Shown here: positions 52,400 through 61,062 of the stretch, in pieces
Layout: the number at the start of each line of letters is the position of its first letter
Numbering within the stretch: the first letter of the stretch is position 1
DNA from: Pseudomonas sp. IPO3778
GTDB taxonomy: Bacteria; Pseudomonadota; Gammaproteobacteria; Pseudomonadales; Pseudomonadaceae
Direction: 5' to 3'
Assembly: GCF_013386825.1 (NCBI RefSeq)
Contig: NZ_JACARC010000038.1
Coordinates: 13,147-77,146, forward strand
DNA length: 64,000 nucleotides
Program-made: the position numbers and the translations under genes
Notes under the pieces: generated by a model
The model's input: only the letters and a program-made list of their open reading frames with translations
Told to the model about the DNA's origin: nothing
Databases searched by the model: none

Positions 52400-53176
52400 T
52401 TACTGGTATTGCGAGTACGGGTTGCCCTGGAACTGGTTGTTCTGTTGCGGCGCCTGTTGCTGCTGGGCAGCGGGCTGACCGTACTGCTGGCCAGGGATCG
52501 GCCCCAGGTTGACCTCTACGCGACGGTTCTGGGCACGGCCATTGACGTCGGCGTTGCTGGCGATCGGGTTATCCGGGCCGGCACCGCGGGCCGTCAGGTT
52601 GGTCGGGCTGACACCTTGGGACGTCAGGTAGTTGGCCACGCTTTGTGCACGACGCTGGGACAGGTCCATGTTCAGCTGGCGGGTACCGGTGCTGTCGGTG
52701 TAGCCCACGATCTGGATGGTGTTCTGGTTGAACTGCTTGAGAGAGTTGGCCAGGTTGTTCAGCGGCGTATAGAAGCTGCTGGAGATCGCGTCCGAGTTGG
52801 TGGCGAAGGTGATGTTACCCGGCATGATCAGCTTGATCTGGTCGCCCTGGCGCTGCACCTCCACCCCGGTGTTAGCCATGCTGGCGCGCAGTTTCTTTTC
52901 CTGCTGGTCAGCGTAGTAGCCGTAGCCCGCACCGCCGATACCGGCGACGGCAGCGCCGATCAGCGCACCTTTGCCGCGGTTGTTGTGGTCAATGGCGGCA
53001 CCCGCCAATGCACCGGCCAGGGCACCCAGGCCACCGTACTTGGCGGTTTTGCTGATGCCGCCCTCTGAACCATTATTCGCCTGCCCCTGGCTGCCGTCAT
53101 AAGGATTAGGTGAAGCGCAGCCGGACAACAGGGCTACGGCGGTAGCGACAACAAGCAGACGACGAGAAGTGAACAT
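52400..53176 (-). CDS. OmpA-family peptidoglycan-binding lipoprotein (YiaD-like)
   Basis: 258 residues: lipobox LLSGC near residue 19, a glycine-zipper region (about 40-85, GGLGALAGALAGAAIDHNNRG) that may insert in membrane, then a C-terminal OmpA domain with VGYTDSTGTRQLNMDLSQRRAQ that binds peptidoglycan, and a Gln-rich tail. Probably tethers outer membrane to cell wall. The ATG at 53176 is preceded by AGGAG and starts the signal peptide, so the longer frame is rejected. Confidence 0.93.
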   Translation of the reverse strand: MFTSRRLLVVATAVALLSGCASPNPYDGSQGQANNGSEGGISKTAKYGGLGALAGALAGAAIDHNNRGKGALIGAAVAGIGGAGYGYYADQQEKKLRASMANTGVEVQRQGDQIKLIMPGNITFATNSDAISSSFYTPLNNLANSLKQFNQNTIQIVGYTDSTGTRQLNMDLSQRRAQSVANYLTSQGVSPTNLTARGAGPDNPIASNADVNGRAQNRRVEVNLGPIPGQQYGQPAAQQQQAPQQNNQFQGNPYSQYQ

Positions 53177-53393
53177 GAAGGAAGCTCCTACTTTTGCATT
53201 CTGTGATGCAGAGGACATTGGCAATGGACCTGTGCCGAGCTTGGAACACGACAAACGGTAAAAATTCCATGCTCGCCAGACGGTGTGCACACAGAAACCC
53301 TAGCAGAGACTTCCTGAACGGTAATTGTCATTCCTTCTATAAGTTACGTCCGATAGTCGCCACTTGGTATCCGAAAAACTACCCGGTTTTGCC

Positions 53394-54038
53394 TCACGCC
53401 CGCACAAACGGATTCTCACGCATTTCATCCCCCAGACGCGTGTCCGGACCGTGCCCCGTCACCACAACTGCCGCCTCATCCAGGGTGTAGAGCCGTTGCT
53501 TGATCGAGCGCACGATGGTCGCCTGGTCACCGCCCCACAAATCCGTACGCCCGACGCCCCTGCGAAACAGGGTATCGCCGGCGATCAGCAACTTCGCATC
53601 GGCGAACCAGAAACTCATCGAACCGGGTGTGTGTCCAGGTGTGTGCAAAGCCACGCCACAGCCACAGGCCAGCTCCTCTTCATCCTCCAGCCAGCGATCC
53701 GGCGACGGCACTGGCGTGTAAGGCACACGGAACATCTGGCACTGCATTTCCAGGTTATCCCACAGAAACTGGTCTTCCTTGTGCAGGTGCAACGTGGCGC
53801 CGGTCTTTTCCTTCAACTGCCCGGAGGCCAGGAAGTGATCGAGGTGCGCGTGAGTGTGGATGATGCTGACCACCTTCAAGCCCAGCGCATCGAGCCGCGC
53901 CAGGATCAACTCATGGTTGCCGCCTGGGTCGACGACGATGGCTTTCCGGGTGACGGGGTCGCCGATGATGGTGCAATTACACTGCAACGGGCCGACCGGG
54001 AACGTTTCGCGGATCAGCGCGGGGGACTGAATATTCAT
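53394..54038 (-). CDS. Metallo-beta-lactamase-fold hydrolase (YcbL/glyoxalase II-like)
   Basis: 214-residue cytoplasmic hydrolase. Metal motif HTHAHLDH, later ligands in HTPGHTPGSM and IAGDTLFRRGVGRTD, and VTGHGPDTRLGDE. The short YcbL subgroup has glyoxalase II activity, so hydrolysis of S-lactoylglutathione or similar thioesters is likely. ATG at 54038 follows AGGA. It is not obviously in an operon with its neighbours. Confidence 0.92.
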   Translation of the reverse strand: MNIQSPALIRETFPVGPLQCNCTIIGDPVTRKAIVVDPGGNHELILARLDALGLKVVSIIHTHAHLDHFLASGQLKEKTGATLHLHKEDQFLWDNLEMQCQMFRVPYTPVPSPDRWLEDEEELACGCGVALHTPGHTPGSMSFWFADAKLLIAGDTLFRRGVGRTDLWGGDQATIVRSIKQRLYTLDEAAVVVTGHGPDTRLGDEMRENPFVRA

Positions 54039-54202
54039 GGGCATTCCTGCAAGTTCAAAGGCACACTCTTGTGCACAGTATGTTCGACCGTGCACCCGAT
54101 CCGAAAGCGCCTCCATGCGCACGGCTGTCAAACCGGGCAACTGCTAAGCTACTCTGGCGCCATTCATACAACACGCGACCTATAGCGCTTGGAGCGGGAC
54201 CC

Positions 54203-54799
54203 ATGGCGACCCTCAGCCCGTTGATCATCTGCGAACACTGCGACTGTGTGTATGAAAAAGTCACGCTCGCCAGGCATCAGAAGACCCTCTGCACCCGCTG
54301 CGCGGGCGTGCTTCAGCGCTACAACGGGCTGTCGGTGGAACAACGCCTGGCCCTGACCCTGACCGCCGCGATGCTGTGGGTATTCGCCAACTTCTACCCG
54401 GTGATGAGCATCAGCCTGCAAGGCCTCAAAAGCAGCGCCACCTTATGGGATTCGGTGGTGGCACTGGCCCAGGGCCCGATTACCTTCATCGCACTGGTGG
54501 CGGCCATTTCCATCATCATCGCGCCGGTCTTCCAGTTATTGCTGCTGATCTGGGTGTTGAGCTTTGCGATGAAAGGCCGCCGCTCACCGGCGTTCAAAGT
54601 GTGCATGCGCTGGCTGGAAGCCCTCCGCCCCTGGAGCATGCTGGAAGTCTGCCTGCTGAGCGCCATGGTGGCGGTGTTCAAACTGGCGGGCATGCTGGAT
54701 GTGTTGCCCGGTACCGGCCTGTTTGCCCTGGCCGCCCTCAGCCTGTTGCTGATCCGCATTGCCGGGCGTGATATTCGCGACCTCTGGGACATTTTATGA
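54203..54799 (+). CDS. PqiA-family membrane protein, N-terminal-type half
   Basis: 198 residues carrying one PqiA domain. A zinc-ribbon-like motif precedes the membrane (C10-x2-C13 and C30-x2-C33), followed by four hydrophobic helices (about 55-75, 95-125, 145-165, 170-190). In E. coli PqiA is a single ~417-residue protein with two such halves; here the halves are separate genes, overlapping by 4 bases. It works with PqiB and PqiC in lipid trafficking across the envelope. GGAGCGGG precedes the ATG. Confidence 0.9.
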   Translation: MATLSPLIICEHCDCVYEKVTLARHQKTLCTRCAGVLQRYNGLSVEQRLALTLTAAMLWVFANFYPVMSISLQGLKSSATLWDSVVALAQGPITFIALVAAISIIIAPVFQLLLLIWVLSFAMKGRRSPAFKVCMRWLEALRPWSMLEVCLLSAMVAVFKLAGMLDVLPGTGLFALAALSLLLIRIAGRDIRDLWDIL

Positions 54800-55440
54800 G
54801 CCGACCACCGACCGCCAGCGAGCTGAACCTGTGCCTTTGCCACAGCTGCGGCATGTCATGCGACGTCAGCACCCAGCTGGACGAATGCGAACGTTGCGGC
54901 GCGCCCCTGCATCGGCGCAAGACCCATTCGCTGACCCGGACCTGGGCCTATATGCTGACCGCACTGGCGTTTTACGTGCCGGCCAATTTACTGCCCGTGA
55001 TGAACACCTCGATGCTCGGATCGGGCGCCGACAGCACCATCATGAGTGGCGTGCTGGAGTTCTGGCAGCACGGCGCCTGGGACATTGCCCTGATCATCTT
55101 CATCGCGAGCATCGCGGTGCCAGGCATCAAGTTCGTCGCACTCACGCTGCTGCTGGTCACCGTGCAACGCAATAACCAGTGGGCGCGCAAGGAGCGCTCG
55201 AAGCTGTTCCGCTTCGTCGAGGTCATTGGCTATTGGTCGATGCTGGATGTGATCGTGGTGGCGCTGGTGGCCGCCCTGGTGCGGTTCCAGGCCCTGGGCA
55301 CCATCGAGCCGCGCCTGGGGATTTTGTTCTTTGGCCTGGTGGTCGTATTCACCATGCTGTCGGCCATGAGTTTTGACCCGCGCCTGATCTGGGAAAACCC
55401 ACACAACGAGGAGATGCCGGATGGCGTCGCAAACCCCTGA
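54796..55440 (+). CDS. PqiA-family membrane protein, C-terminal-type half
   Basis: 214 residues, second PqiA domain. Cysteine pairs C15-x2-C18 and C31-x2-C34 are set before the first helix; about four helices follow (first near 50-68, LTALAFYVPANLLPVMNT). Complements the preceding gene to make the two-domain PqiA unit. Its end overlaps the pqiB start by 20 bases. Confidence 0.9.
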   Translation: MSRPPTASELNLCLCHSCGMSCDVSTQLDECERCGAPLHRRKTHSLTRTWAYMLTALAFYVPANLLPVMNTSMLGSGADSTIMSGVLEFWQHGAWDIALIIFIASIAVPGIKFVALTLLLVTVQRNNQWARKERSKLFRFVEVIGYWSMLDVIVVALVAALVRFQALGTIEPRLGILFFGLVVVFTMLSAMSFDPRLIWENPHNEEMPDGVANP

Positions 55441-57076
55441 CACACTGCTGCCCCCCGGCCAAGCCGCGATCAAGACGCGGCGCTTCAGCGTGTCGCTGGT
55501 GTGGATCGTGCCAATCGTCGCGGTGCTGGTGGGCATTTCGCTGGTGGTGCACAGCATCCTTCAGCAAGGGCCGAGCATTACCATTACCTTCAAGACCGGC
55601 AGCGGCCTGACCGCCAACAAGACCGACGTCAAATACCGCAACGTGGTGATCGGCCAGGTGACTGACGTGGAGTTGAGCGACGACCAGAAGAGCGTCAACG
55701 CCACGATCAAGCTGGCCAAGCAGGCCGAAAGCTTCACCCGTGAAGACTCGCAGTTCTGGGTGGTACGCCCGCGCATCGGTGCCGGGGGTGTTTCCGGTAT
55801 CGACACCCTGCTCTCCGGGGATTACATCGGCGCCGACATCGGCCAGTCGGATACACGTGCCAGCCAGTTCAAAGGCCTGGAAAACCCGCCGCCCATTACC
55901 TATGGCGAGCCCGGCAAACGCTTCACCCTGCACACCCAGGATTTGGGTTCGCTGGATATCGGCTCACCCGTCTACTACCGCAAAATCCCCGTCGGCCAGG
56001 TGGTGGCCTATGCCCTGGACGCAGACGGCAAGGGCGTGAATATCGACGTGTTCGTGCATGCGCCGAATGATGCCTACGTCACCGAAAACACCCGATTCTG
56101 GAACGCCAGCGGGATTGATGTGAGTGTGGGGGCCAACGGGTTTGCGCTGAAAACCGAATCCCTGTCGTCCATGCTGGTGGGCGGCATCGCCTTCCTGGCC
56201 CCGGCCTACAACCCCAACGACAAGCCGGCTGACGAAGAACATTCCTATGAACTGTTCGCCGACCAGCAAACCGCCCTGGCCCCGCCCAATGGCAAGGCGC
56301 AGTACCTGAACCTGCGTTTCGATCAGGCTCTGCGCGGACTCACGGTGGGTGCGCCGGTGGAGTTCCTGGGGATCGAGTTTGGCAAAGTGGTGTCGATCAA
56401 CCTGGATTTCGACGAGAAAAAGCGCAGTTTCCCGGTCAACGTGGGCATCGTGATCTACCCGCAGCGCCTCGGCGAAGCCAACACCAAAATGCTCACGGTG
56501 TTGAAGCATGACCCTAACGATGAGGCCGGCGGTGTGCGCCTGATCGGCAGTTTCATCGAACACGGTCTGCGCGCCCAGGCCCGCAGCGGCAACCTGCTGA
56601 CCGGCCAGTTGTACATCGCCCTGGACTTCTTCCCCAAGGCCGACAAAGTCGTGTTCGACCCGAACCTGCGCCCCGTCAGCATTCCAACCATCCCCGGCAA
56701 CCTGGAACAACTGCAGGAAAAACTCGAAGGCATCGTCAACAAGATCAATCAACTGCCCATCGAGCGGATTGCCGGCAACCTTGACGGCAGCCTCGTTGAA
56801 CTGCGCAAGGGCCTCGGCCAGTTCAACGCCAAGACACTGCCCGGCGTGCAGAGCACCCTGGCCGACGTGAGCAAAACCTTGCAGTCCGCCAGTTCGACCC
56901 TGGCCGAAGACTCCCCGCAACGGGAACAGTTGACCCAGACCCTGGATGAACTGGGCCGCATGTCGCGCTCCCTGCGAGAGCTCTCGGATTACCTGGCACG
57001 CCATCCCGAATCGCTGATTCGCGGTCGCCCCGACAACGCTGCGCCCTCGGACCTGCAAGGGCCACCGCGCAAATGA
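55421..57076 (+). CDS. pqiB: PqiB, MCE-domain periplasm-spanning protein
   Basis: 551 residues: N-terminal membrane helix (about 24-44), then three MCE domains (near 50-140, 165-265 and 295-400; first begins ITFKTGSGLTANKTDVKYRN), and a long C-terminal helix (about 430-530) that forms a needle in PqiB homologues. Expected to form a hexameric lipid channel between inner and outer membranes with PqiA and PqiC. Confidence 0.95.
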   Translation: MASQTPDTLLPPGQAAIKTRRFSVSLVWIVPIVAVLVGISLVVHSILQQGPSITITFKTGSGLTANKTDVKYRNVVIGQVTDVELSDDQKSVNATIKLAKQAESFTREDSQFWVVRPRIGAGGVSGIDTLLSGDYIGADIGQSDTRASQFKGLENPPPITYGEPGKRFTLHTQDLGSLDIGSPVYYRKIPVGQVVAYALDADGKGVNIDVFVHAPNDAYVTENTRFWNASGIDVSVGANGFALKTESLSSMLVGGIAFLAPAYNPNDKPADEEHSYELFADQQTALAPPNGKAQYLNLRFDQALRGLTVGAPVEFLGIEFGKVVSINLDFDEKKRSFPVNVGIVIYPQRLGEANTKMLTVLKHDPNDEAGGVRLIGSFIEHGLRAQARSGNLLTGQLYIALDFFPKADKVVFDPNLRPVSIPTIPGNLEQLQEKLEGIVNKINQLPIERIAGNLDGSLVELRKGLGQFNAKTLPGVQSTLADVSKTLQSASSTLAEDSPQREQLTQTLDELGRMSRSLRELSDYLARHPESLIRGRPDNAAPSDLQGPPRK

Positions 57077-57093
57077 CCACAGGAGCAACCACC

Positions 57094-57648
57094 ATGGCTT
57101 TCCCGCTGAAGATCACGCTGATCACCGGGTTGCTGCTGCTTGCAGCGTGCCGCAGTGAGCCGATTCAATTTCACACCCTGACGCCGGTGCACCGCAGCAC
57201 GGCGTCACTGGCTGCAGGCGGTGAGATCCGCATAGAAAGCATCACCGTCCCGCCCCAGGTCGACCGGCCACAGATTGTCATCCGCCAGGGCGACAGCGGC
57301 GTGGCCATTCTCGAGACCCAATGGTGGGCCGCCAGCCTGGTGGATGAGTTGCGCAGCGCGCTGGTGGATCAACTCGCCAGCAACCGCAAAAACCTGTCGG
57401 TGCGCATTGACGTGCAGCGCTTTGACTCGATCCCCGGGCAGTACGCCCTGCTCGACGTCAAATGGCGGCTGCGCCAGGCGGGCACAGACGAACGTACGCC
57501 GCTGACCTGCCGCACCGTCGTGCAGTCGCCCGCTGGGCCGACCATTGATGACCTGGTGAGCGCCCAGCAAAACAACGTGAAACGGTTGGCCGCGCTGCTG
57601 AGTCAGGTTGCCGACAAATCACCGAGTGGATGCCCTGCTGTGCAGTAA
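57094..57648 (+). CDS. pqiC: PqiC, outer-membrane lipoprotein partner of PqiB
   Basis: 184-residue lipoprotein (ABC-type auxiliary, DUF330): lipobox LLLAAC near residue 16, then IQFHTLTPVHRS and a compact mixed domain with two later cysteines. I use the ATG at 57094, which has AGGAG 8 bases upstream, although an ATG at 57073 overlaps the pqiB stop as ATGA. PqiC docks the PqiB needle to the outer membrane. Confidence 0.9.
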   Translation: MAFPLKITLITGLLLLAACRSEPIQFHTLTPVHRSTASLAAGGEIRIESITVPPQVDRPQIVIRQGDSGVAILETQWWAASLVDELRSALVDQLASNRKNLSVRIDVQRFDSIPGQYALLDVKWRLRQAGTDERTPLTCRTVVQSPAGPTIDDLVSAQQNNVKRLAALLSQVADKSPSGCPAVQ

Positions 57649-57671
57649 ATATTGATCCAAGGGATTGAGCC

Positions 57672-58016
57672 ATGCGCACATTCTGGAAGTGGTATTTGCA
57701 ACTGCTGGAACATGATTTCAGCACCCAAGTCTTCGATAACGTGAAGAACCTGCTGGTGTGCGCGCTGCTGTTTGCCGCAGGCACTAATGCACTGGCCGGG
57801 CAACATGAACTGTTCCTCGGCATATTGGCCTCAAGCGTGGCCGGGTGGGGTTTGATCGTGGTTTCAACCTTGCTGATGGTGCTGAATATCAGCGATGGCA
57901 TCCGCCGGCTCGCCAAGCTTCGTTATCACTTGGTGCTGCAGCTGCTGCTTATCCTGGTCTATGTGCTGGTGGCAGAACGCGTGGTGGAAATCGTCTGGGG
58001 TTTTCGATCCCATTGA
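57672..58016 (+). CDS. Small multi-pass membrane protein, unknown
   Basis: 114 residues with three hydrophobic segments (about 26-44, 52-74, 86-108) after the basic-aromatic start MRTFWKWYLQLLEHD. No motif recognised. GGGA precedes the ATG and it follows pqiC after 23 bases, so it is probably cotranscribed with the pqi genes. It ends 6 bases from the convergent regulator gene, with no terminator between. Confidence 0.75.
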   Translation: MRTFWKWYLQLLEHDFSTQVFDNVKNLLVCALLFAAGTNALAGQHELFLGILASSVAGWGLIVVSTLLMVLNISDGIRRLAKLRYHLVLQLLLILVYVLVAERVVEIVWGFRSH

Positions 58017-58022
58017 TGGTGC

Positions 58023-60752
58023 CTAACTCAACAATCCCATCTCTTGGGCCCGTGCTACGGCCTGAGTACGCCGCTCCACCCCCAGCTTGCTGTTGATATG
58101 ACTGGCATGGGTTTTCACGGTGTGCAGGGAGATAAACAGCTGGTTGCTGATTTCCTGGTTCGAACACCCTTGGGCAATCAGGTGCAACACCGCCAGTTCG
58201 CGGGTGCTCAGGGTTTCAAGGGTGTGCGGGGTTTCAACCATCGCAACCTCCGGCAAGAGTGCCAGCAGGCTCTGGTTCAGCAGGCCATGAGGATCCCGCG
58301 CAAGCTGCTCCCGCGTCCAGTCGGGATAGCGTTCCAGCAAGCGCTGGAAAGGCTGCATCGCGCCGCCGGCAGCGGCCTCAAGCGCACGGCCAAACACTGG
58401 GCGGGCCAGCGCTTCCTGACCACCGTCCAGCAATAACAACACCTGCTGGGTCAACGCCATCAGGCTGATCATCTGTCGGCCGCTGTTATGGGCCTGGAGC
58501 GCCAGCTCGTCAAGCCGTTGCAGCGAAGCCGCCGGTTGATGGCGGATGGCGTCGAGCGCCGCCTGTTGCAGCTCGATATGTTGCGGCAGGTGCGGGTGAA
58601 ACTCCGGCGCGGCGGCGGCCTGTTCGCCGTTATAGGTTTGGCCCAGTCGCATCAGCCAGGCCTCGGCCAGGTCGGTACGCCCCTGGGCCAACCACAGTTC
58701 GCATTTCACCAGGGTGATCATCGCCAGGTAGAAAATCGGCGGCACGTCCCAGATGTGCATCAAGCGCTCGGCCTCGGCCAGTTCCGCAAAAGCCACAGGG
58801 AAGTCACCGCGGCGACCTTCGAAGCTGGCGATCACACAATGGCCAATCAACACGCTGATATCCCGACAGGCACGCGCCTCGGTCAACCCGGCACGCAGCC
58901 GCGCGAGCCCGGCTTCGGGCTGGCAGCGCATCAGCAGCAGAAAACCCTCGTACAGCGCCAGGCGGGCACGCACGGCGTACAGCCGCTGCGGCGCCAGGCC
59001 TTGCAAGCGTTGCAGGCCCTGGCGCACTTCATCCAAGGACCGCAGGATCTCGCCGCGGGCCTGCAACACCCGGGCGCGGTCGTAATGGGCCAACGCCTCG
59101 AACAACGGATTGCCGACGCGTTGCGCCAGCTCCAGGGATTCACGGTTCAGGCCACGGGCGCGCCACAGGTCGGCGTCAACGATGGCCAGGTTGGACAGGG
59201 CCGACAGGCACATCAACCGCTGGCCATAGCGTTTGTGCGGCAGGCTTTCCAGGGCCTCACTGCAATACAGCTGGGTCAGCTCGCGGTCGCCGCGGCCCCG
59301 GGCAATGATCCCGCTGAGGGCCAGCCATTGGGCCAGCATCGACTTCTGGGCGGTGGCCGACGGCGCCGGTAAAAAACGGCTGAGGTGGCTGGCGAGCTCT
59401 TGCGCCGCGTCCAGTTGGCAGGCCAGGCCCAGGGCCCAGCTGTAGAGCACGATCAGGCGCGGCGTGCTCATCAACAGACTGTCGGGCAAGTCCATTTTCC
59501 AGCGCAGCAGCATGCCGACGTTTTGCTCCGCCAGCAGTTGCTCTTCGGACAGGTTCTGCACCAGATTTGCCGCCACATCCAGGTGGCCCGCACGCAGCGC
59601 CTGCTCCACCGCCTCATCGATCAAACCCTGGGCGTTGAACCAGCGACAGGCCCGCAGGTGCAGGCTGGCAGCCGGCAACACGGCACTGCTGGCACGCCGG
59701 GTGCGCAGCAGGTCGGAAAACAGGTGGTGATAACGGTACCAGTGGCCTTGCTCGTCCAGCGGCACCAGGAATACCTGATGGGCCTGCAGGTAACGCAGGA
59801 TCTCCGTGCTGTCGTGGGCTTCGCGCACGGCGTCGCACAGTTCGCTGCAAAAGCGCTCCTGGGACGCGGTGTCGTAGAGAAACGCCTGGACTTCCGAGGG
59901 CAGGCAGTCGATGACTTCTTCGAGCAGGTAATCGCGGATCAGCCCTTCCCCGCCGTGCAAGCCTTGGGGCAAGGCGCCTTCGCTGCCGGCTTCGGAAGCT
60001 GCCAGCAGCCAGAAACGCAGGCCGGCCACCCAGCCTTCACTGCGCCGGATCAGGTTATCCAGGGCTTCGCCACGCAATGAACTGCTGTGGCGGTCCAGCA
60101 GGGCCAGGGATTCGGCGTGAGTCAGGCGCAGGTCCTGCTCGTGCAGCTCCAGCAAATGCCGGGACAGGCGCAGGCGCGCCAGATGCCAGTCGGGACGCTG
60201 GCGGCTGGTAACCAGCACCAACAAGCCGTCGGGCAGGTGATTGAGGAAAAATTGCAGGCAGCGATCGAGCACCGGGCCCTGGGCCAGATGGTAGTCATCC
60301 AGCACCAGCAACAGCGGTGCCTGGGTCGACAGGTGCACCGTCAGTTCATCCAGCAGGCCGTCAAGCCACTCTTCAAATGCGAAGGGTTGATGACGCTGGC
60401 GCATTTTCAGCAAACCCAGGGACTGGGCGCCCAACTGTGGGAAGTATTGCTGCAAGCCGTCGAGCAGGCGCTCAAGGAAACGTCCCGGGTCGTTGTCCCG
60501 CGGGCTAAGCCCCAGCCACAGGCTTTGCCAATGAGGCGGCAGGCTCTGGCAGAACTCCACCGCCAGCGAACTCTTGCCGAACCCGGCCGGCGCGCTGACC
60601 AGCAACAATCGCCCGGCCAACCCTTCACTCAGGCGTTCGCACAGGCGCGGTCGCAACACGTAGCCATCAGGCAGTGGGGGTCGATAGAAGCGACCTTCCA
60701 GGGTCGGAATTACCGCGCTGGCAGGCCCTTGGATTCGGGACAGATCAGTCAT
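58023..60752 (-). CDS. MalT-type LuxR-family ATP-dependent transcriptional regulator
   Basis: 909 residues: N-terminal STAND-type ATPase with Walker A APAGFGKSS (54-62) and LLLVLDDYHLAQGP, a long helical-repeat middle (about 350-800), and a C-terminal LuxR helix-turn-helix (ELAVLHLIAQGCSNQEIS, HTVKTHASHINSKLGV). Architecture matches MalT/AlkS, which bind a small inducer and ATP before activating. The ATG at 60752 (MTDLSRIQ) is preferred over one 33 bases upstream. It probably controls the adjacent DUF1329/DUF1302 operon, in the same orientation and 310 bases away. Confidence 0.92.
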   Translation of the reverse strand: MTDLSRIQGPASAVIPTLEGRFYRPPLPDGYVLRPRLCERLSEGLAGRLLLVSAPAGFGKSSLAVEFCQSLPPHWQSLWLGLSPRDNDPGRFLERLLDGLQQYFPQLGAQSLGLLKMRQRHQPFAFEEWLDGLLDELTVHLSTQAPLLLVLDDYHLAQGPVLDRCLQFFLNHLPDGLLVLVTSRQRPDWHLARLRLSRHLLELHEQDLRLTHAESLALLDRHSSSLRGEALDNLIRRSEGWVAGLRFWLLAASEAGSEGALPQGLHGGEGLIRDYLLEEVIDCLPSEVQAFLYDTASQERFCSELCDAVREAHDSTEILRYLQAHQVFLVPLDEQGHWYRYHHLFSDLLRTRRASSAVLPAASLHLRACRWFNAQGLIDEAVEQALRAGHLDVAANLVQNLSEEQLLAEQNVGMLLRWKMDLPDSLLMSTPRLIVLYSWALGLACQLDAAQELASHLSRFLPAPSATAQKSMLAQWLALSGIIARGRGDRELTQLYCSEALESLPHKRYGQRLMCLSALSNLAIVDADLWRARGLNRESLELAQRVGNPLFEALAHYDRARVLQARGEILRSLDEVRQGLQRLQGLAPQRLYAVRARLALYEGFLLLMRCQPEAGLARLRAGLTEARACRDISVLIGHCVIASFEGRRGDFPVAFAELAEAERLMHIWDVPPIFYLAMITLVKCELWLAQGRTDLAEAWLMRLGQTYNGEQAAAAPEFHPHLPQHIELQQAALDAIRHQPAASLQRLDELALQAHNSGRQMISLMALTQQVLLLLDGGQEALARPVFGRALEAAAGGAMQPFQRLLERYPDWTREQLARDPHGLLNQSLLALLPEVAMVETPHTLETLSTRELAVLHLIAQGCSNQEISNQLFISLHTVKTHASHINSKLGVERRTQAVARAQEMGLLS

Positions 60753-60900
60753 CGCCGGGCTCTTGTAGAAGGCTGTTGTCGGCATTGCAGATGTCCGCAG
60801 ACTAGCGGTAAAAGCGGCAGCTTTGTAGATCTTTGCAACATTTGTCTGAAAAAGACTACAACAAAAAATATCCGGACTTCTTCTGGAACGACCGACACTC

Positions 60901-60992
60901 TGTGGCGAGGGAGCTTGCTCCCGCTGGAGTGCGCAGCGCTCCCGTTTTTGGGGCTGCTACGCAGCCCAGCGGGAGCAAGCTCCCTCGCCACA
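60901..60992. repeat. REP hairpin with 27-base arms
   Basis: Arms at 60901-60927 (starting TGTGGCGAGGGAGCTTGCTC) and 60966-60992 (starting CCAGCGGGAGCAAGCTCCCT) are perfect reverse complements; the centre (GCGCAGCG, GCTGCTACGC) can also pair. A typical fluorescens-group REP. It lies in the 310-base gene-free space before the regulator; 60753-60900 shows nothing else I can assign. Confidence 0.88.
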
Positions 60993-61002
60993 GTGGTCGC
61001 GC

Positions 61003-61032
61003 AAAAAAAAGCCCCGAACCAGTCGGGGCTTC
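61003..61032 (-). terminator. Rho-independent terminator after DUF1329 gene
   Basis: On the minus strand AGCCCCGA-CTGGT-TCGGGGCT followed by eight T. It lies 31 bases past the DUF1329 stop and ends that operon. Confidence 0.9.
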
Positions 61033-61062
61033 TTTCGAGGATGCGGCCTCGTTTACAGCACG

